Shown here: in pieces, positions 42,089 through 50,630 of the stretch
Layout of the letters: each line of letters starts with the position of its first letter
Position numbering within the stretch: the stretch's first letter is position 1
Assembly (NCBI RefSeq): GCF_017744955.1
Contig: NZ_JAGIAG010000001.1
Span: 682,001 to 746,000, forward strand
DNA length: 64,000 bases
Direction of reading: 5' to 3'
DNA from: Dokdonella sp.
Lineage (GTDB): Bacteria; Pseudomonadota; Gammaproteobacteria; Xanthomonadales; Rhodanobacteraceae
The notes under the pieces: model-generated
The model's database searches: none
Told to the model about the DNA's origin: nothing
What the model saw: the letters and a program-made list of their open reading frames with translations, nothing else
Made by a program: the position numbers and the translations under genes

Positions 42089-42747
42089 CACGATTCCTTC
42101 GCCAGGAGATAACCGAGACCGCGCACCGTACGGATCGCCTCCGGTGCGAGCTTGCGACGCAGCGCGTGCACGTGCACTTCGAGCGCGTTGCTCTCCACGC
42201 CCTCGTCGCCGTAGACGGCGCGCTCCAGCGTCTCGCGCAGCACCACGCGCCCGGCGCGCTCGGCCAGCGCACGCAGCAGCAGGAATTCGGTGCGCGACAG
42301 CTCCAGCGAGCGGCCGGCGTAGTTCGCCTCGCGCGTACGCAGGTCGAGGTTGAGCGCGCCGGCTTCGACGCGCTCCTCGGCCAGGCCGTGCGCACGCCGG
42401 TGCAGCGCGCGCAGGCGCGCGGCGAGTTCGTCCAGGTGGAACGGCTTGATCAGGTAGTCGTCGGCGCCGGCGTCGAGCCCTTCGATGCGCTGCGGCAGCG
42501 CGTCGCGCGCGGTCACCACCAGCACCGGCAGGCCGAGCTTGCGTCGGCGCAAGGTCTTCAGCACGTCGAGCCCGTCGATCTTCGGCAGGCCGAGATCGAG
42601 CACGAGCAGATCGAACGCGCCGTCCTGCGCCGCCGCCAGCGCGGCCGCGCCGTCGCGCACCCACACGCAGGTGTGCGACCAGCGCGCGAGCGCATCGCGC
42701 ATGCCGGCGCCGAGCAGTTCGTCATCTTCGACTACGAGTACGTGCAT
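42088..42747 (-). CDS. OmpR/PhoB-family response regulator
   Basis: 219 residues. Receiver domain 1-115: Glu7-Asp8-Asp9, phosphoacceptor Asp51 in LLVLDLGLPKIDG, Thr in VVTARD, Lys in LIKPFHLDE. C-terminal winged helix 125-215 (RSLELSRTEFLLLRALAERAG, VESNALEVHVHALRRKL, IRTVRGLGYLL). The ATG at 42747 is chosen; a GTG at 42756 is an alternative. Cotranscribed with the kinase gene at 40715-42088. It lies 67 bp downstream of nagA on the same strand, without a terminator in between that I can see. Confidence 0.94.
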   Translation of the reverse strand: MHVLVVEDDELLGAGMRDALARWSHTCVWVRDGAAALAAAQDGAFDLLVLDLGLPKIDGLDVLKTLRRRKLGLPVLVVTARDALPQRIEGLDAGADDYLIKPFHLDELAARLRALHRRAHGLAEERVEAGALNLDLRTREANYAGRSLELSRTEFLLLRALAERAGRVVLRETLERAVYGDEGVESNALEVHVHALRRKLAPEAIRTVRGLGYLLAKES

Positions 42748-42814
42748 GGCCCGCACCAGAGGAACGGCCGGCAGCGTAGCGGCTCCGGCTTAGGCCAAGC
42801 TTAAACCGCCCGCG

Positions 42815-43957
42815 TCACGCCGAAGCGACGCCACCGATCCAGCTGCGACGGACGTCGAGTGCCGCGTCGAGTTCGACCAGGTCGGCGCGCATGCCCGCGG
42901 CGATGCGTCCGTGCGAGCGCGAGAGGCCGAGGAAGTCGGCCGGATACGTCGAGGCCATGCGCGCGGCCTCGTCGAGGCCGACGCCGAGCATGGCCACCGC
43001 GTTGCGCACGGCGCCGGCCATGTCCAGCGCGGAACCGGCGAGCACGCCGTCGGCGGTCTCGCAGCGGCCGCCCCGACAGGTGACGGTTTCGCCGGCCAGC
43101 GCGTAGCTGCCGCTGACGCCGCCGACCGGCGGCATCGCGTCGGTGACCAGCAGCAGCTTGCCGCGCGGCTTGGCCGCCAGCGCGACGCGCAGCGCGGCGG
43201 GATGCACATGATGACCGTCGGCGATCACGCCGCACCAGCTCGCGCAATCCTCCAGCGCGGCGCCGACCACGCCCGGTGCGCGGCCCTGCAGCGGCGACAT
43301 AGCGTTATATACGTGGGTGAAGCCGCGCGCGCCGGCGTCGAGCGCGGCGCGCGCCTGCTCGTAGCTCGCCGCGCTGTGGCCGATGCAGACGATCACGCCG
43401 CGCGCGGCGAAGTCGCGCACCAGCGCCGGCGCGACGCGCTCGGGCGCCAGCGTCAGCACGGTCACGCCGTTGCGCAGCGAACAGACCATCTCGATCTCGC
43501 GCGCGTCCGGCACGCGGAACTTCGCCGCGTCGTGCGCGCCGCGCCGCTCCGGTGCGATGTAGGGGCCTTCGAGATGGATGCCGAGCACGCCGGGCACGCC
43601 CTCGGCGATCGCCGCGTCGACCGCGGCGATCGCCGCGCGCATCACCTCGACGTCGTCGCTGATTAGCGTCGGCAGGAAGCCGGTGGTGCCGTAGCGCCGG
43701 TGCGCGGCGCCGATGCGGCGGATCGTCTCCACCGTCGGCGCGTCGTTGAACAGCACGTCGCCGCCGCCGTTGACCTGCACGTCGATGAAGCCGGGCAGCA
43801 ACGTACGGCCGCCGAGGTCGTGGGCGTTCGCGTCGCGCGCGCGCGCGTCGCCGGCGTCGAGCAGCGCGGCGATGCGCTCGCCTTCGACGAGCACGGCGAG
43901 ATCGTCGCGAAAACCCGTCTCGGTCAGGATGCGGCCGTTGCGCAGGATGGTCTTCAT
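42815..43957 (-). CDS. nagA: N-acetylglucosamine-6-phosphate deacetylase
   Basis: 380 residues, amidohydrolase fold. Metal and substrate motifs: GFIDVQVNGGGDVLFND, Glu130 in GIHLEGPYIAPERRG, CIGHSAASYEQA, GFTHVYNAMSPLQGR (His), DGHHVHPAAL, and catalytic Asp in LLVTDAMPPVGG. It converts GlcNAc-6-P to glucosamine-6-P plus acetate. The start codon ATG (43957) overlaps the stop of nagB-II (TGATG), so the two are coupled. The order nagQ-nagB-nagA reads as one minus-strand operon. Confidence 0.96.
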   Translation of the reverse strand: MKTILRNGRILTETGFRDDLAVLVEGERIAALLDAGDARARDANAHDLGGRTLLPGFIDVQVNGGGDVLFNDAPTVETIRRIGAAHRRYGTTGFLPTLISDDVEVMRAAIAAVDAAIAEGVPGVLGIHLEGPYIAPERRGAHDAAKFRVPDAREIEMVCSLRNGVTVLTLAPERVAPALVRDFAARGVIVCIGHSAASYEQARAALDAGARGFTHVYNAMSPLQGRAPGVVGAALEDCASWCGVIADGHHVHPAALRVALAAKPRGKLLLVTDAMPPVGGVSGSYALAGETVTCRGGRCETADGVLAGSALDMAGAVRNAVAMLGVGLDEAARMASTYPADFLGLSRSHGRIAAGMRADLVELDAALDVRRSWIGGVASA

Positions 43958-45000
43958 CACACCGTCTCGGTGACCTTGTTCAAGTGGGGCGGCGTGTCCG
44001 GATCGCGTCCGCGGCGCAGCGCGAGTTCGTTCGCGGCGGCGTAGAAGCGCTGCACGGCGACCAGCGGCGCGCAGGCCGGATCGAGCCGCGGCGGCAGCGC
44101 CAGCGTGGCGCCGTAGTCGCCGCCGGCGACCCATACGCGCGCGCCGCGCGCGCGGAATTTCGCCGCGATTTCGAGCGTGCCGTCGCGCGTGTCGTCGTCC
44201 TGGGTGAAGAACAGCACCGGGAAATCGCGCTCGACCAGCGCCATCGGCCCGTGCTGCACCTCGGCCGAGCTGAATGCCTCGGCGTGCAGTCCGCAGGTTT
44301 CCTTGAGCTTCAGCGCGGCCTCCTGCGCGGCGGCGAGACCGAGGCCGCGGCCGACCACGAACAGGTTCTGCGCGCCGGCGAGACCGTCGACCAGCGGCGA
44401 CCAGTCCAGCGGCCAGGCGGCGTCGAGCGCGGCCGGCACGCCGGCGAGCGCGGTGCGCAGCGCGTCGTCCTGCTTCCATTCCGCCGTCAGGTGCAGCAGT
44501 GCGGCGAGCGAGCAGAGAAAGCTCTTGGTCGCGGCCACGCTGCGCTCGGGGCCGGCGCGCAGCGGCAGCAGGAAGTCCGCCGCGTCGGCCAGCGGCGAAT
44601 CCTCGACGTTGACCAATGCGACCACGCGCGCGCCGGCGCGCTTGGCCGCCTCGGCCTGCCTGAGCAGGTCCGGGCTGCGACCGGACTGGGAGATCGCGAC
44701 GAACAGGGCGCCGTCGAGATCCGGCTGCGCCGCGTAGACCGACTGCACCGACGGCGCGGCCGAGGTCGTGGTCACGCCGAGGCGCGTCTCGAACAGGTAC
44801 TTGGCGAACGTCGCCGCGCAGTCGGAGCTGCCGCGCGCGCCGGTCGCGATCAGGCGCGGCGGTTCGGCGCGCAGCGCGGCGGCCAGGCTGCGCACCAGGC
44901 TCGCGTTGGCGTCGAGCTGGCGCGCGATTGCGGCGCCGGCTTCGCGCGCCTCCTGATACATGCGCGTGGTTTCGGGGGCGCGCGGGGTCGCCGTGTTCAT
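43957..45000 (-). CDS. nagB-II: glucosamine-6-phosphate deaminase, NagB-II (SIS-domain) type
   Basis: 347 residues; GlmS-like isomerase half with two SIS domains, no glutaminase domain and so ammonia-releasing. First SIS about 35-165 (LIATGARGSSDCAATFAKYL, FVAISQSGRSPDLLRQ, SVAATKSFLCSLAALL), second about 200-330 (FVVGRGLGLAAAQEAALKLK, ETCGLHAEAFSSAEVQHGP). It converts glucosamine-6-P to fructose-6-P. The ATG at 45000 has GAGGAG upstream; a TTG at 45006 is the first codon of the open frame but is less likely. The nagQ stop lies at 45003, so genes nearly abut. Confidence 0.93.
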   Translation of the reverse strand: MNTATPRAPETTRMYQEAREAGAAIARQLDANASLVRSLAAALRAEPPRLIATGARGSSDCAATFAKYLFETRLGVTTTSAAPSVQSVYAAQPDLDGALFVAISQSGRSPDLLRQAEAAKRAGARVVALVNVEDSPLADAADFLLPLRAGPERSVAATKSFLCSLAALLHLTAEWKQDDALRTALAGVPAALDAAWPLDWSPLVDGLAGAQNLFVVGRGLGLAAAQEAALKLKETCGLHAEAFSSAEVQHGPMALVERDFPVLFFTQDDDTRDGTLEIAAKFRARGARVWVAGGDYGATLALPPRLDPACAPLVAVQRFYAAANELALRRGRDPDTPPHLNKVTETV

Positions 45001-45002
45001 GT

Positions 45003-45713
45003 TCAATCGCTCCTCAGTTCGGCGACGAAGTCGTAGGCGTCGCCGCGATAGTGGGACTGCGTGAGTTCGATCACGCGGCCGTCGGCGAGAAAGCCGCGCC
45101 GCTCGATCAGAAGGCCGGCGCTGCCGGCCTTCACGTGCAAGAGGCGCGCGGATTCGGCGTCGAACGCGACCGCGCGCAGGCGCTGCAGCGCGCGTCGCGG
45201 GCGCAGGCCGCGGCGGTCGAGCGCGGCGTACAGCGAATCGCGCACGCTGCGTGCGCCGGCCAGCGCGAAGGCCGGCAGCGTGCTGCGTTCGAGCGCGAGC
45301 GGCTGCTCGCCGCCGAAGCGCAGGCGGCGCAGGCGCAGCACGCGCGCGCCGGGCGCCAGGTTCAGCGCCGTCGCCTCGTCGGGCGTGGCGGCGCCGGCTT
45401 CGCTCGACAACATCTCGCTGCGCGGTTCGATGCCGCGCGCGCGCAGTTCCTCGGAAAAGCTCGCCAGATGCGAGAACGGCCGCACGATGCGCGCGCCGAC
45501 GAAGGTGCCCGAACCCTGCCGCTGCACCAGCAGGCCGTCGGCGACCAGCCCCTCGATCGCCTTGCGCACGGTGACGCGCGAGACGCCGTGGCGTTCGGCG
45601 AGTTCACGTTCGCCGGGCAGCGGCTGGCCGGGTGTCAGCGCGCCGCTGTCGATCTGGCGCTGCAAGGCGCTGCGCAGGTCGAGGTAGGCGAGAGGGCGGG
45701 CGGCGGCTGGCAT
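45003..45713 (-). CDS. nagQ: GntR/HutC-family regulator of GlcNAc genes
   Basis: 236 residues. N-terminal winged helix about 9-72 (LPGERELAERHGVSRVTVRK) and a UTRA effector-binding domain about 90-230 (RGIEPRSEMLSSEAG, LRRLRFGGEQPLALERS, ELTQSHYRGDAYDF). The position at the head of nagB-nagA indicates the NagQ repressor known from xanthomonads, which responds to a GlcNAc-derived phosphosugar. The ATG at 45713 was preferred over 45734 because the upstream option overlaps the candidate operator. A TGGTAT repeat just upstream suggests autoregulation. Confidence 0.88.
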   Translation of the reverse strand: MPAAARPLAYLDLRSALQRQIDSGALTPGQPLPGERELAERHGVSRVTVRKAIEGLVADGLLVQRQGSGTFVGARIVRPFSHLASFSEELRARGIEPRSEMLSSEAGAATPDEATALNLAPGARVLRLRRLRFGGEQPLALERSTLPAFALAGARSVRDSLYAALDRRGLRPRRALQRLRAVAFDAESARLLHVKAGSAGLLIERRGFLADGRVIELTQSHYRGDAYDFVAELRSD

Positions 45714-45721
45714 GGATGTAG

Positions 45722-45739
45722 TATACCACTTCAATACCA
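45722..45739 (-). promoter_or_regulatory. candidate NagQ operator
   Basis: On the minus strand the sequence TGGTATTGAAGTGGTATA lies 9 nt before the nagQ start: two TGGTAT half-sites in direct order 11 bp apart. GntR/HutC-family operators often contain TGGTAT-like half-sites. Location fits autoregulation. Confidence 0.5.
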
Positions 45740-45782
45740 GTTAGGGCCGGAGGGTATGGCGCTTCGGGGGAATGCAAAGAAG

Positions 45783-45893
45783 ATTTCTCGCAGAGGCGCA
45801 GAGACGCGGAGAAAGAAAGAGAAAGAGGGAGAAAGGGGGAGAAGGAACAGGTTTTTCTCTGCATCTCTGCGCCTCTGCGCCTCTGCGAGAAAT
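45783..45893. repeat. GCAGAGGCGCAGAG-type inverted repeat, copy 1
   Basis: Left arm ATTTCTCGCAGAGGCGCAGA... (45783-45814) and right arm ending CGCCTCTGCGAGAAAT (45852-45893) are imperfect reverse complements around an A/G-rich loop (GAAAGAGGGAGAAAGG). A small related palindrome ATTTCTC...GAGAAAT with an 11-nt centre sits at 45942-45966. Copy 2 is at 60933-61016. Confidence 0.8.
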
Positions 45894-45980
45894 GCTTCCT
45901 TGAATCCCGTCTGCCCAGAGAAACCTCTCCAATCCGTCGTAATTTCTCCGCGCCTTCGCGAGAAATCGCTCTCGACACCC

Positions 45981-46775
45981 TCAATCCGCGACCGACGCGA
46001 GCCAGGTCGAAACGAGATCGAGCACGACGTCGGGCAGCTCGCGATGCGGCACATGCCCGCAGCCGCGCAGGAGGTGCGCCGCGGATGGCCCATGCACGAG
46101 GGCGGCGATGCGCTCGGGGTGTCGTGCCGAGCCGTACTCGTCGTGTTCGCCGTGCAGGACCAGGGCCGGGCAATGCACGCGACGCAGGTCGTCGTCGAGC
46201 GTCCAGTCGGCGAAGTCGGGTGCGAGCCACGTGTCGATCCACGCCGACAGCACCCAGGCGGCCTTGTCGCCGTGGTAGCGGCGCAGGCGATCGAGTTGGC
46301 CGGGCTGTGCGAACGAGCGCTTCGCGTCGAGGATGCCGGCGATCGTGCGGTCCTCGACGAAGGCCTGCGCCGATTCGGTGATCAGCGCGCGGCACGCCTC
46401 CGGATACGCCGCCGCGCAGCCGACCGCCATGCCGCCGCCGACGCTGTGGCCGAACGCGACGAAGGCGTCGAGCGCGAACGCCTCGCGCACGCAGCGGAAG
46501 TCCGTGCGCGCTTCCTCGCCGATGAAGTCGCTGCGCAGATGGTCCGGGCGTGCATCGGAGCGGCCGAAGCCGAGGCGGTCGTAGGCGATGACGTCCCTCG
46601 CGGTCGCGGCGGCGAGGCGTTCGGGAAAATCGCGCCAGAGTTCCACGCAGCCGAGCGAGTCGTGCAGCAGCACGATCGGCACGCCGCCGCGAGCGGAATC
46701 GTGCGTCCAGTGCCGCGCGAACAGCCGGCCGCGGCCGGCGTCGATCCGGACCTCTCGCGTCGCGACGGAAGGCAT
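45981..46775 (-). CDS. alpha/beta hydrolase
   Basis: 264 residues. Triad visible: nucleophile Ser in FGHSVGGGMA (about residue 110), Asp in LHGEHDEYGSARHP (about 212) and His in CGHVPHRELPD (about 240). The oxyanion motif VLLHDSLGCVELWRDF matches the HG-like position with Asp replacing Gly. No signal peptide. The substrate cannot be told. It starts 19 bp after nagR on the same strand, so it may be cotranscribed with the regulator; a link to GlcNAc use is not evident. The ATG at 46775 lacks a clear ribosome-binding site. Confidence 0.85.
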   Translation of the reverse strand: MPSVATREVRIDAGRGRLFARHWTHDSARGGVPIVLLHDSLGCVELWRDFPERLAAATARDVIAYDRLGFGRSDARPDHLRSDFIGEEARTDFRCVREAFALDAFVAFGHSVGGGMAVGCAAAYPEACRALITESAQAFVEDRTIAGILDAKRSFAQPGQLDRLRRYHGDKAAWVLSAWIDTWLAPDFADWTLDDDLRRVHCPALVLHGEHDEYGSARHPERIAALVHGPSAAHLLRGCGHVPHRELPDVVLDLVSTWLASVAD

Positions 46776-46794
46776 GGCCCGGCGGCGCGCGGCT

Positions 46795-47835
46795 TCAGGA
46801 CGAGGCGGCGGTGCGCACGCGCGCGGTCGAGTCGCGGATCACCAGCTGCGGGCTGAAGCCGCGATTCGCCGGCGGCGCCGCGCCGGCCGGGGGTTTCAGC
46901 TCGGCGATCAGGCGCAGCGCGGCGTGGCGGGCGATTTCCTCGGTCGCCTGCTTGGCGGTGGTCAGCGCCGGCCAGCTCTGCTTGGAGAACGGGCTGTCCT
47001 CGAAGCCGGCGATGGACAGCTCGTACGGCACGTCGATGCCGTTCGCCTTCGCCGCGGCGAGCACGCCGGCGGCGATCTCGTCGTTGGAGCCGAAGATCGC
47101 GGTCGGCCGGTCGCGCAGCGCGAACAGCCGGCGCGCGCCGCGGAAGCCGTCCTCGAAGGAGTAGTCGCCGGGGATCACCAGCTTCTTGTCGAGCGGAATG
47201 TCATAGGCCTTCAGCGCCGCTTCGTAGCCCTTGAAGCGCTCCGGGCTGGAACGATGCTCGGCGCCGCCCCAGAGGAAGCCGATGCGCTGATGGCCGAGCT
47301 GGATCAGGTGCTCGGTGATGTCGTAGGCGGCGTCGCGGTCGTCGACGTAGACGCAAGGGTAGCCGTCGTTCGGATCCTCGGCGGCGGAGAGGATCCGCAC
47401 CAGGCGGATGCCGTGCGCGGCGAGGTGGCGGATCAGGTCCATGCGCTCGGACATCGGCGGCGCCAGCACCAGGCCGGCGAGGCGCGCGCGGCGCACCAGG
47501 TCGAGCAATTCGTCGGCGAGATCCGGCACGCTCGAATCGCAGGGGTGGATCTGCAGGCCGAAACCCTGTTCGCGGCAGGCCGAGAGTACGCCGTTCTGCA
47601 CGCTGATGACGTAGTACGGATTGGGGTTGTCGTAGACCAGGCCGAGCGCGTACGACGTCGCGCTGCGCAGGCTGCGCGCGGACTGGTCCGGTGCGTAGTC
47701 GAGGTCGTCGATCGCGCGCTGCACGCGCTCGCGCGTGGCCTCGCGCACCGACAGCTCGTTGTTGATGACGCGCGAGACGGTCTTCAGCGACACCTTCGCG
47801 CGGCGCGCGACGTCCTTGATCGTGGGTCGGTTCAC
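46795..47835 (-). CDS. nagR: LacI-family regulator of GlcNAc/chitobiose genes
   Basis: 346 residues. N-terminal helix-turn-helix (TIKDVARRAKVSLKTVSRVI, hinge LDYAPDQSARSLRS) and a periplasmic-binding-protein-like effector domain (LGLVYDNPNPYYVISVQNG, GFEDSPFSKQSWPALTT). The gene sits in the GlcNAc regulon; in xanthomonads the LacI-type NagR represses TonB-dependent receptor, transporter and hexosaminidase genes. Palindromes of the right type for LacI proteins (TGACAACGTTGTCA) flank nagP/nagK. Function assigned from context. Confidence 0.87.
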   Translation of the reverse strand: MNRPTIKDVARRAKVSLKTVSRVINNELSVREATRERVQRAIDDLDYAPDQSARSLRSATSYALGLVYDNPNPYYVISVQNGVLSACREQGFGLQIHPCDSSVPDLADELLDLVRRARLAGLVLAPPMSERMDLIRHLAAHGIRLVRILSAAEDPNDGYPCVYVDDRDAAYDITEHLIQLGHQRIGFLWGGAEHRSSPERFKGYEAALKAYDIPLDKKLVIPGDYSFEDGFRGARRLFALRDRPTAIFGSNDEIAAGVLAAAKANGIDVPYELSIAGFEDSPFSKQSWPALTTAKQATEEIARHAALRLIAELKPPAGAAPPANRGFSPQLVIRDSTARVRTAASS

Positions 47836-47990
47836 TTAGGGCCGCCTTGCACTCATTGCGGCCATCCTAGCCGCCGCCGTGGGATCGTGAAACCGGTCAC
47901 AGGCCGCCCGCCATAGGGTTTTTCCTAGCTAGGCCGCGCCCCGGCGGCCTGCGAAGCTGGGCTTATCGTCCGCAATGCTCGGGTGGTGTC

Positions 47991-49724
47991 ATGTCTGCGA
48001 TCGGCGCTTTCGACTCCGTTTCACGGGTGTCCTCGTTGCCACCGGAGCCGCCGCGGCCCCAGGTGCAGCCGCAGTCGCAGCAGCCCACGCCGGTCGGCGA
48101 CGGCCGCTTCAGCGAGCAGGTCGGCGGCACGCGCCCGCAGCAGCAGACCGATCTGCAGATGGCGCAGATGGCCAACGATTCCTACAGCCTGCCCGGCGCG
48201 ACCACGCACGCGACCGGCACGCAGTCGGAAGCCGAACTGAAGGCCGCGGGCTGGACCCGCCTGCAGCCGGCGCCGGGCGAGAATCCCGATCATCTGATCG
48301 ACGCCAACGGCAACCGCGTCAACATTGATCCGGCCTCGCTCGACGATCCGTCGACCGGCTTCCGCGCCGCGATCTACCAGAACCAGCAGGGCCAGTACGT
48401 CGTCGCCTACGCCGGTACCGATCCGTCCGAGATTCCGGACCTCAAGGCCGACGCATCGCAGGCGTTCGGCCTCGGCGCCAAGCAGTACAACCAGGCGATC
48501 AGCCTGGCGAAGAAGGCCGAAGTCGCCTTCGGCGACGGCAACGTGGTCTTCACCGGTCATTCGCTCGGCGGCGGTCTCGCTTCGGCGGCCGCGCTGGCGA
48601 CCGACGCCAGCGCCGTCACGTTCAATTCGGCCGGCCTCAGCAACGAGACCTTGCGCGACCTCGGCTTCAATCCGAACGCGGCGCGCGAACAGGTCGCCGA
48701 CAGCGGCCAGGTGCGCCGCTACACGGTCAATTCCGATCCGCTGACGCTGGCGCAGCAGGACGTTCCGGCGATCCCGATTCCGTTCACGCCGCTGACGATC
48801 TCGCCGCCGAACGCGGTCGGTCACGAGCTGCGCATCGCGCTGCCGGAAGGCACCACGCCGGTCATCGGCGCGCACGGCGGCAGCGGTAACGGCACTTCCT
48901 ACGTCGAGGCGCTGCGCACGCGCACGCCGTACGACGCGACCAATCCGGGTCTGCTGTCGAACACGGTGCAGAACATCGGCGAGTTCGAGTTCAACACGCT
49001 CGGCAGCGTGATCGGCGGCGTCAAGAACATCGTCACCGACGGCATCGACGTGGTGAAGAACACCGCCGGCGACATCCGCGGCGTGGTGCAGAACGAATTC
49101 GCCAACGGCAAGATCGCCGAGGGCACGGCGAGCATCGTCGGCGACGTCGTCGACGGCGGGCTGGATCTGGCCGGCAAGGTCGTCTCCGACGGCGTGTCGA
49201 CCGTGGGCGACATCGCGCGCAATGCGACCGACGGCGCCGGGCAGATCGTGCGCGATCTCGGCAAGTCGGTCGGCCTCGAGAAGCCGGCCGGTTTCGTCGC
49301 CGGCTTGATCGAAGGCGGCGGCAACCTGCTCAGCAAGGGTGCCGACGGCCTCGGCAAGGGCATCGCCTGGGCCACCGACAAGCTCGGCGACGGCCTGGAA
49401 TGGGGCATGGACAAGCTCGGCGACGGTCTGCAGTGGACCGGCGAAAAGGCCGTCGAAGGAGCCAAGTGGCTCGGCGACAAGACGGTCGAAGGGGCCAAGT
49501 GGGTCGGCGACAAGACGGTCGAAGGGGCCAAGTGGGTCGGCGACAAGACCGTCGAGGGCGCCAAGTGGGTCGGCGACAAGGTCGTCGAGGGCGCCAAGTG
49601 GGTCGGCGACAAGGTCGTCGAGGGCGCCAACAAGGTGGTCGAAGGCGCGCAGTGGGCCGGCGACAAGATCTCCGACGGTGCGAAGTGGGTCGGCGACAAG
49701 GTCTCCAAGCTGTGGCCGTTCTGA
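47991..49724 (+). CDS. lipase-like protein with 11-residue tandem repeats, possible exported toxin
   Basis: 577 residues, not in a named family I can fix. N-terminal 100 residues are Pro/Gln-rich. An alpha/beta-hydrolase (class 3 lipase-like) core covers about 115-300: YVVAYAGTDPSEIPDLKADA, Ser191 in FTGHSLGGGLAS, Asp249 in YTVNSDPLT, His278 in AVGHELRIALP, a plausible catalytic triad. Residues 300-450 are hydrophobic/Gly-rich. The C terminus (about 457-571) consists of hendecad units such as VEGAKWVGDKT, each with Trp and Lys, forming amphipathic helix. No signal peptide. The adjacent ankyrin gene suggests an effector/immunity pair. The gene interrupts the nag regulon. Confidence 0.75.
   Translation: MSAIGAFDSVSRVSSLPPEPPRPQVQPQSQQPTPVGDGRFSEQVGGTRPQQQTDLQMAQMANDSYSLPGATTHATGTQSEAELKAAGWTRLQPAPGENPDHLIDANGNRVNIDPASLDDPSTGFRAAIYQNQQGQYVVAYAGTDPSEIPDLKADASQAFGLGAKQYNQAISLAKKAEVAFGDGNVVFTGHSLGGGLASAAALATDASAVTFNSAGLSNETLRDLGFNPNAAREQVADSGQVRRYTVNSDPLTLAQQDVPAIPIPFTPLTISPPNAVGHELRIALPEGTTPVIGAHGGSGNGTSYVEALRTRTPYDATNPGLLSNTVQNIGEFEFNTLGSVIGGVKNIVTDGIDVVKNTAGDIRGVVQNEFANGKIAEGTASIVGDVVDGGLDLAGKVVSDGVSTVGDIARNATDGAGQIVRDLGKSVGLEKPAGFVAGLIEGGGNLLSKGADGLGKGIAWATDKLGDGLEWGMDKLGDGLQWTGEKAVEGAKWLGDKTVEGAKWVGDKTVEGAKWVGDKTVEGAKWVGDKVVEGAKWVGDKVVEGANKVVEGAQWAGDKISDGAKWVGDKVSKLWPF
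49452..49616 (+). repeat. 33-bp tandem repeats encoding 11-residue units
   Basis: Five in-frame 33-bp units of the form encoding VEGAKW(L/V)GDK(T/V), starting at 49452, 49485, 49518, 49551 and 49584. Degenerate units continue to about 49703, and looser ones precede. Coding, not CRISPR. Confidence 0.9.
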
Positions 49725-49841
49725 TCGCGCTGATCGGATAGATCGATTGCCCGAACACCGACCGCGTTCCGCCTCGGCATCGGCCGCCTTCGCTATGCTG
49801 GGCGCCTCGGGCCGTCACGGCCGTTCGCATGGGTGGCGCCG

Positions 49842-50600
49842 ATGATTCCGCCGCATCTTCCCGGTCCAGCGACTGCGATTCGTCTCGCGCTGTCGGCTAT
49901 GCTGCTCGTCTGTAGCAGCGCTTGTGGCCAATCAGGATCCCGTTCGATGACCCAACAGACCTTCACCGAGCCGTCGGCGGCAGCGCTCGCCGAAGCGGCC
50001 CAGGCCGGCGACGAACTGCGCGTGCGCAAGCTGGTCGCCGACGGCGCCAATCCGAACGCGCAGGGCGCGCGCGGTCTGCCGCTGCTGCAATGGGCGATGT
50101 TGAACCAGAGCCGCCGCGGCTTCGAAGCGCTGCTCGCGGCCGGCGCCGATCCGACGCGCGGCGACGCCGGCGGCACCACCGCGGTGCACCTCGCCGCACA
50201 GGCCGACACGCCGTACTGGCTCGAAACGCTGCTGGCACGCGGTGTCAGCCCCGACACGCCGAACACGATCACGCAGGCGACGCCGCTGATGGCCGCGCTG
50301 CAGGCCGAGCGCGGCGCGAACGCCGATCGTCTGCTCGCGGCCGGTGCCAAGCTCGACCAGACCGATCGCCAGGGCGACACCGCGCTGCACGTCGCCGCGC
50401 AGATCAACGACGCCGGCCGCGCGCTGCGACTGCTCGAAGCCGGCGCGAATCCGACGCTGAAGAACGCGCAGGGCGTGACCTTCCAGCGCTACCTGTTCAT
50501 GACCAAGGACGCGGTGCTCGGCGCCGACGTGCGTCAGCAGCGCGAAGCGGTCAAGGCCTGGCTGCAGCAGCACGGCGTCGCGCTCGAAGGCGCGCACTGA
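49842..50600 (+). CDS. ankyrin-repeat exported protein, candidate immunity protein
   Basis: 252 residues. A signal sequence at 1-28 (IRLALSAMLLVCSSACGQ) ends in a weak lipobox, so the product is probably periplasmic or lipid-anchored. Ankyrin repeats fill residues 45-245: GDELRVRKLVADGANPNAQG, GRGLPLLQWAMLNQ-like turns, GGTTAVHLAAQADTPYWLET, QGDTALHVAAQINDAGRALR. It begins 117 bp after the lipase-like gene on the same strand. Secreted ankyrin proteins often neutralise lipase-type effectors, hence the immunity hypothesis. GTG at 49833 is another possible start. Confidence 0.75.
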   Translation: MIPPHLPGPATAIRLALSAMLLVCSSACGQSGSRSMTQQTFTEPSAAALAEAAQAGDELRVRKLVADGANPNAQGARGLPLLQWAMLNQSRRGFEALLAAGADPTRGDAGGTTAVHLAAQADTPYWLETLLARGVSPDTPNTITQATPLMAALQAERGANADRLLAAGAKLDQTDRQGDTALHVAAQINDAGRALRLLEAGANPTLKNAQGVTFQRYLFMTKDAVLGADVRQQREAVKAWLQQHGVALEGAH

Positions 50601-50630
50601 GGTCGCCACGCGGCGACAGCGCGCGCTCCG

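Noticed and set aside
45783..45893. Short frames inside the GCAGAG repeat
   Set aside because: Repeat-derived Arg/Lys/Ser strings, overlapping an inverted repeat.
49452..49616. Regular 33-bp repeats as a CRISPR array
   Set aside because: No spacers, in frame inside a coding region.
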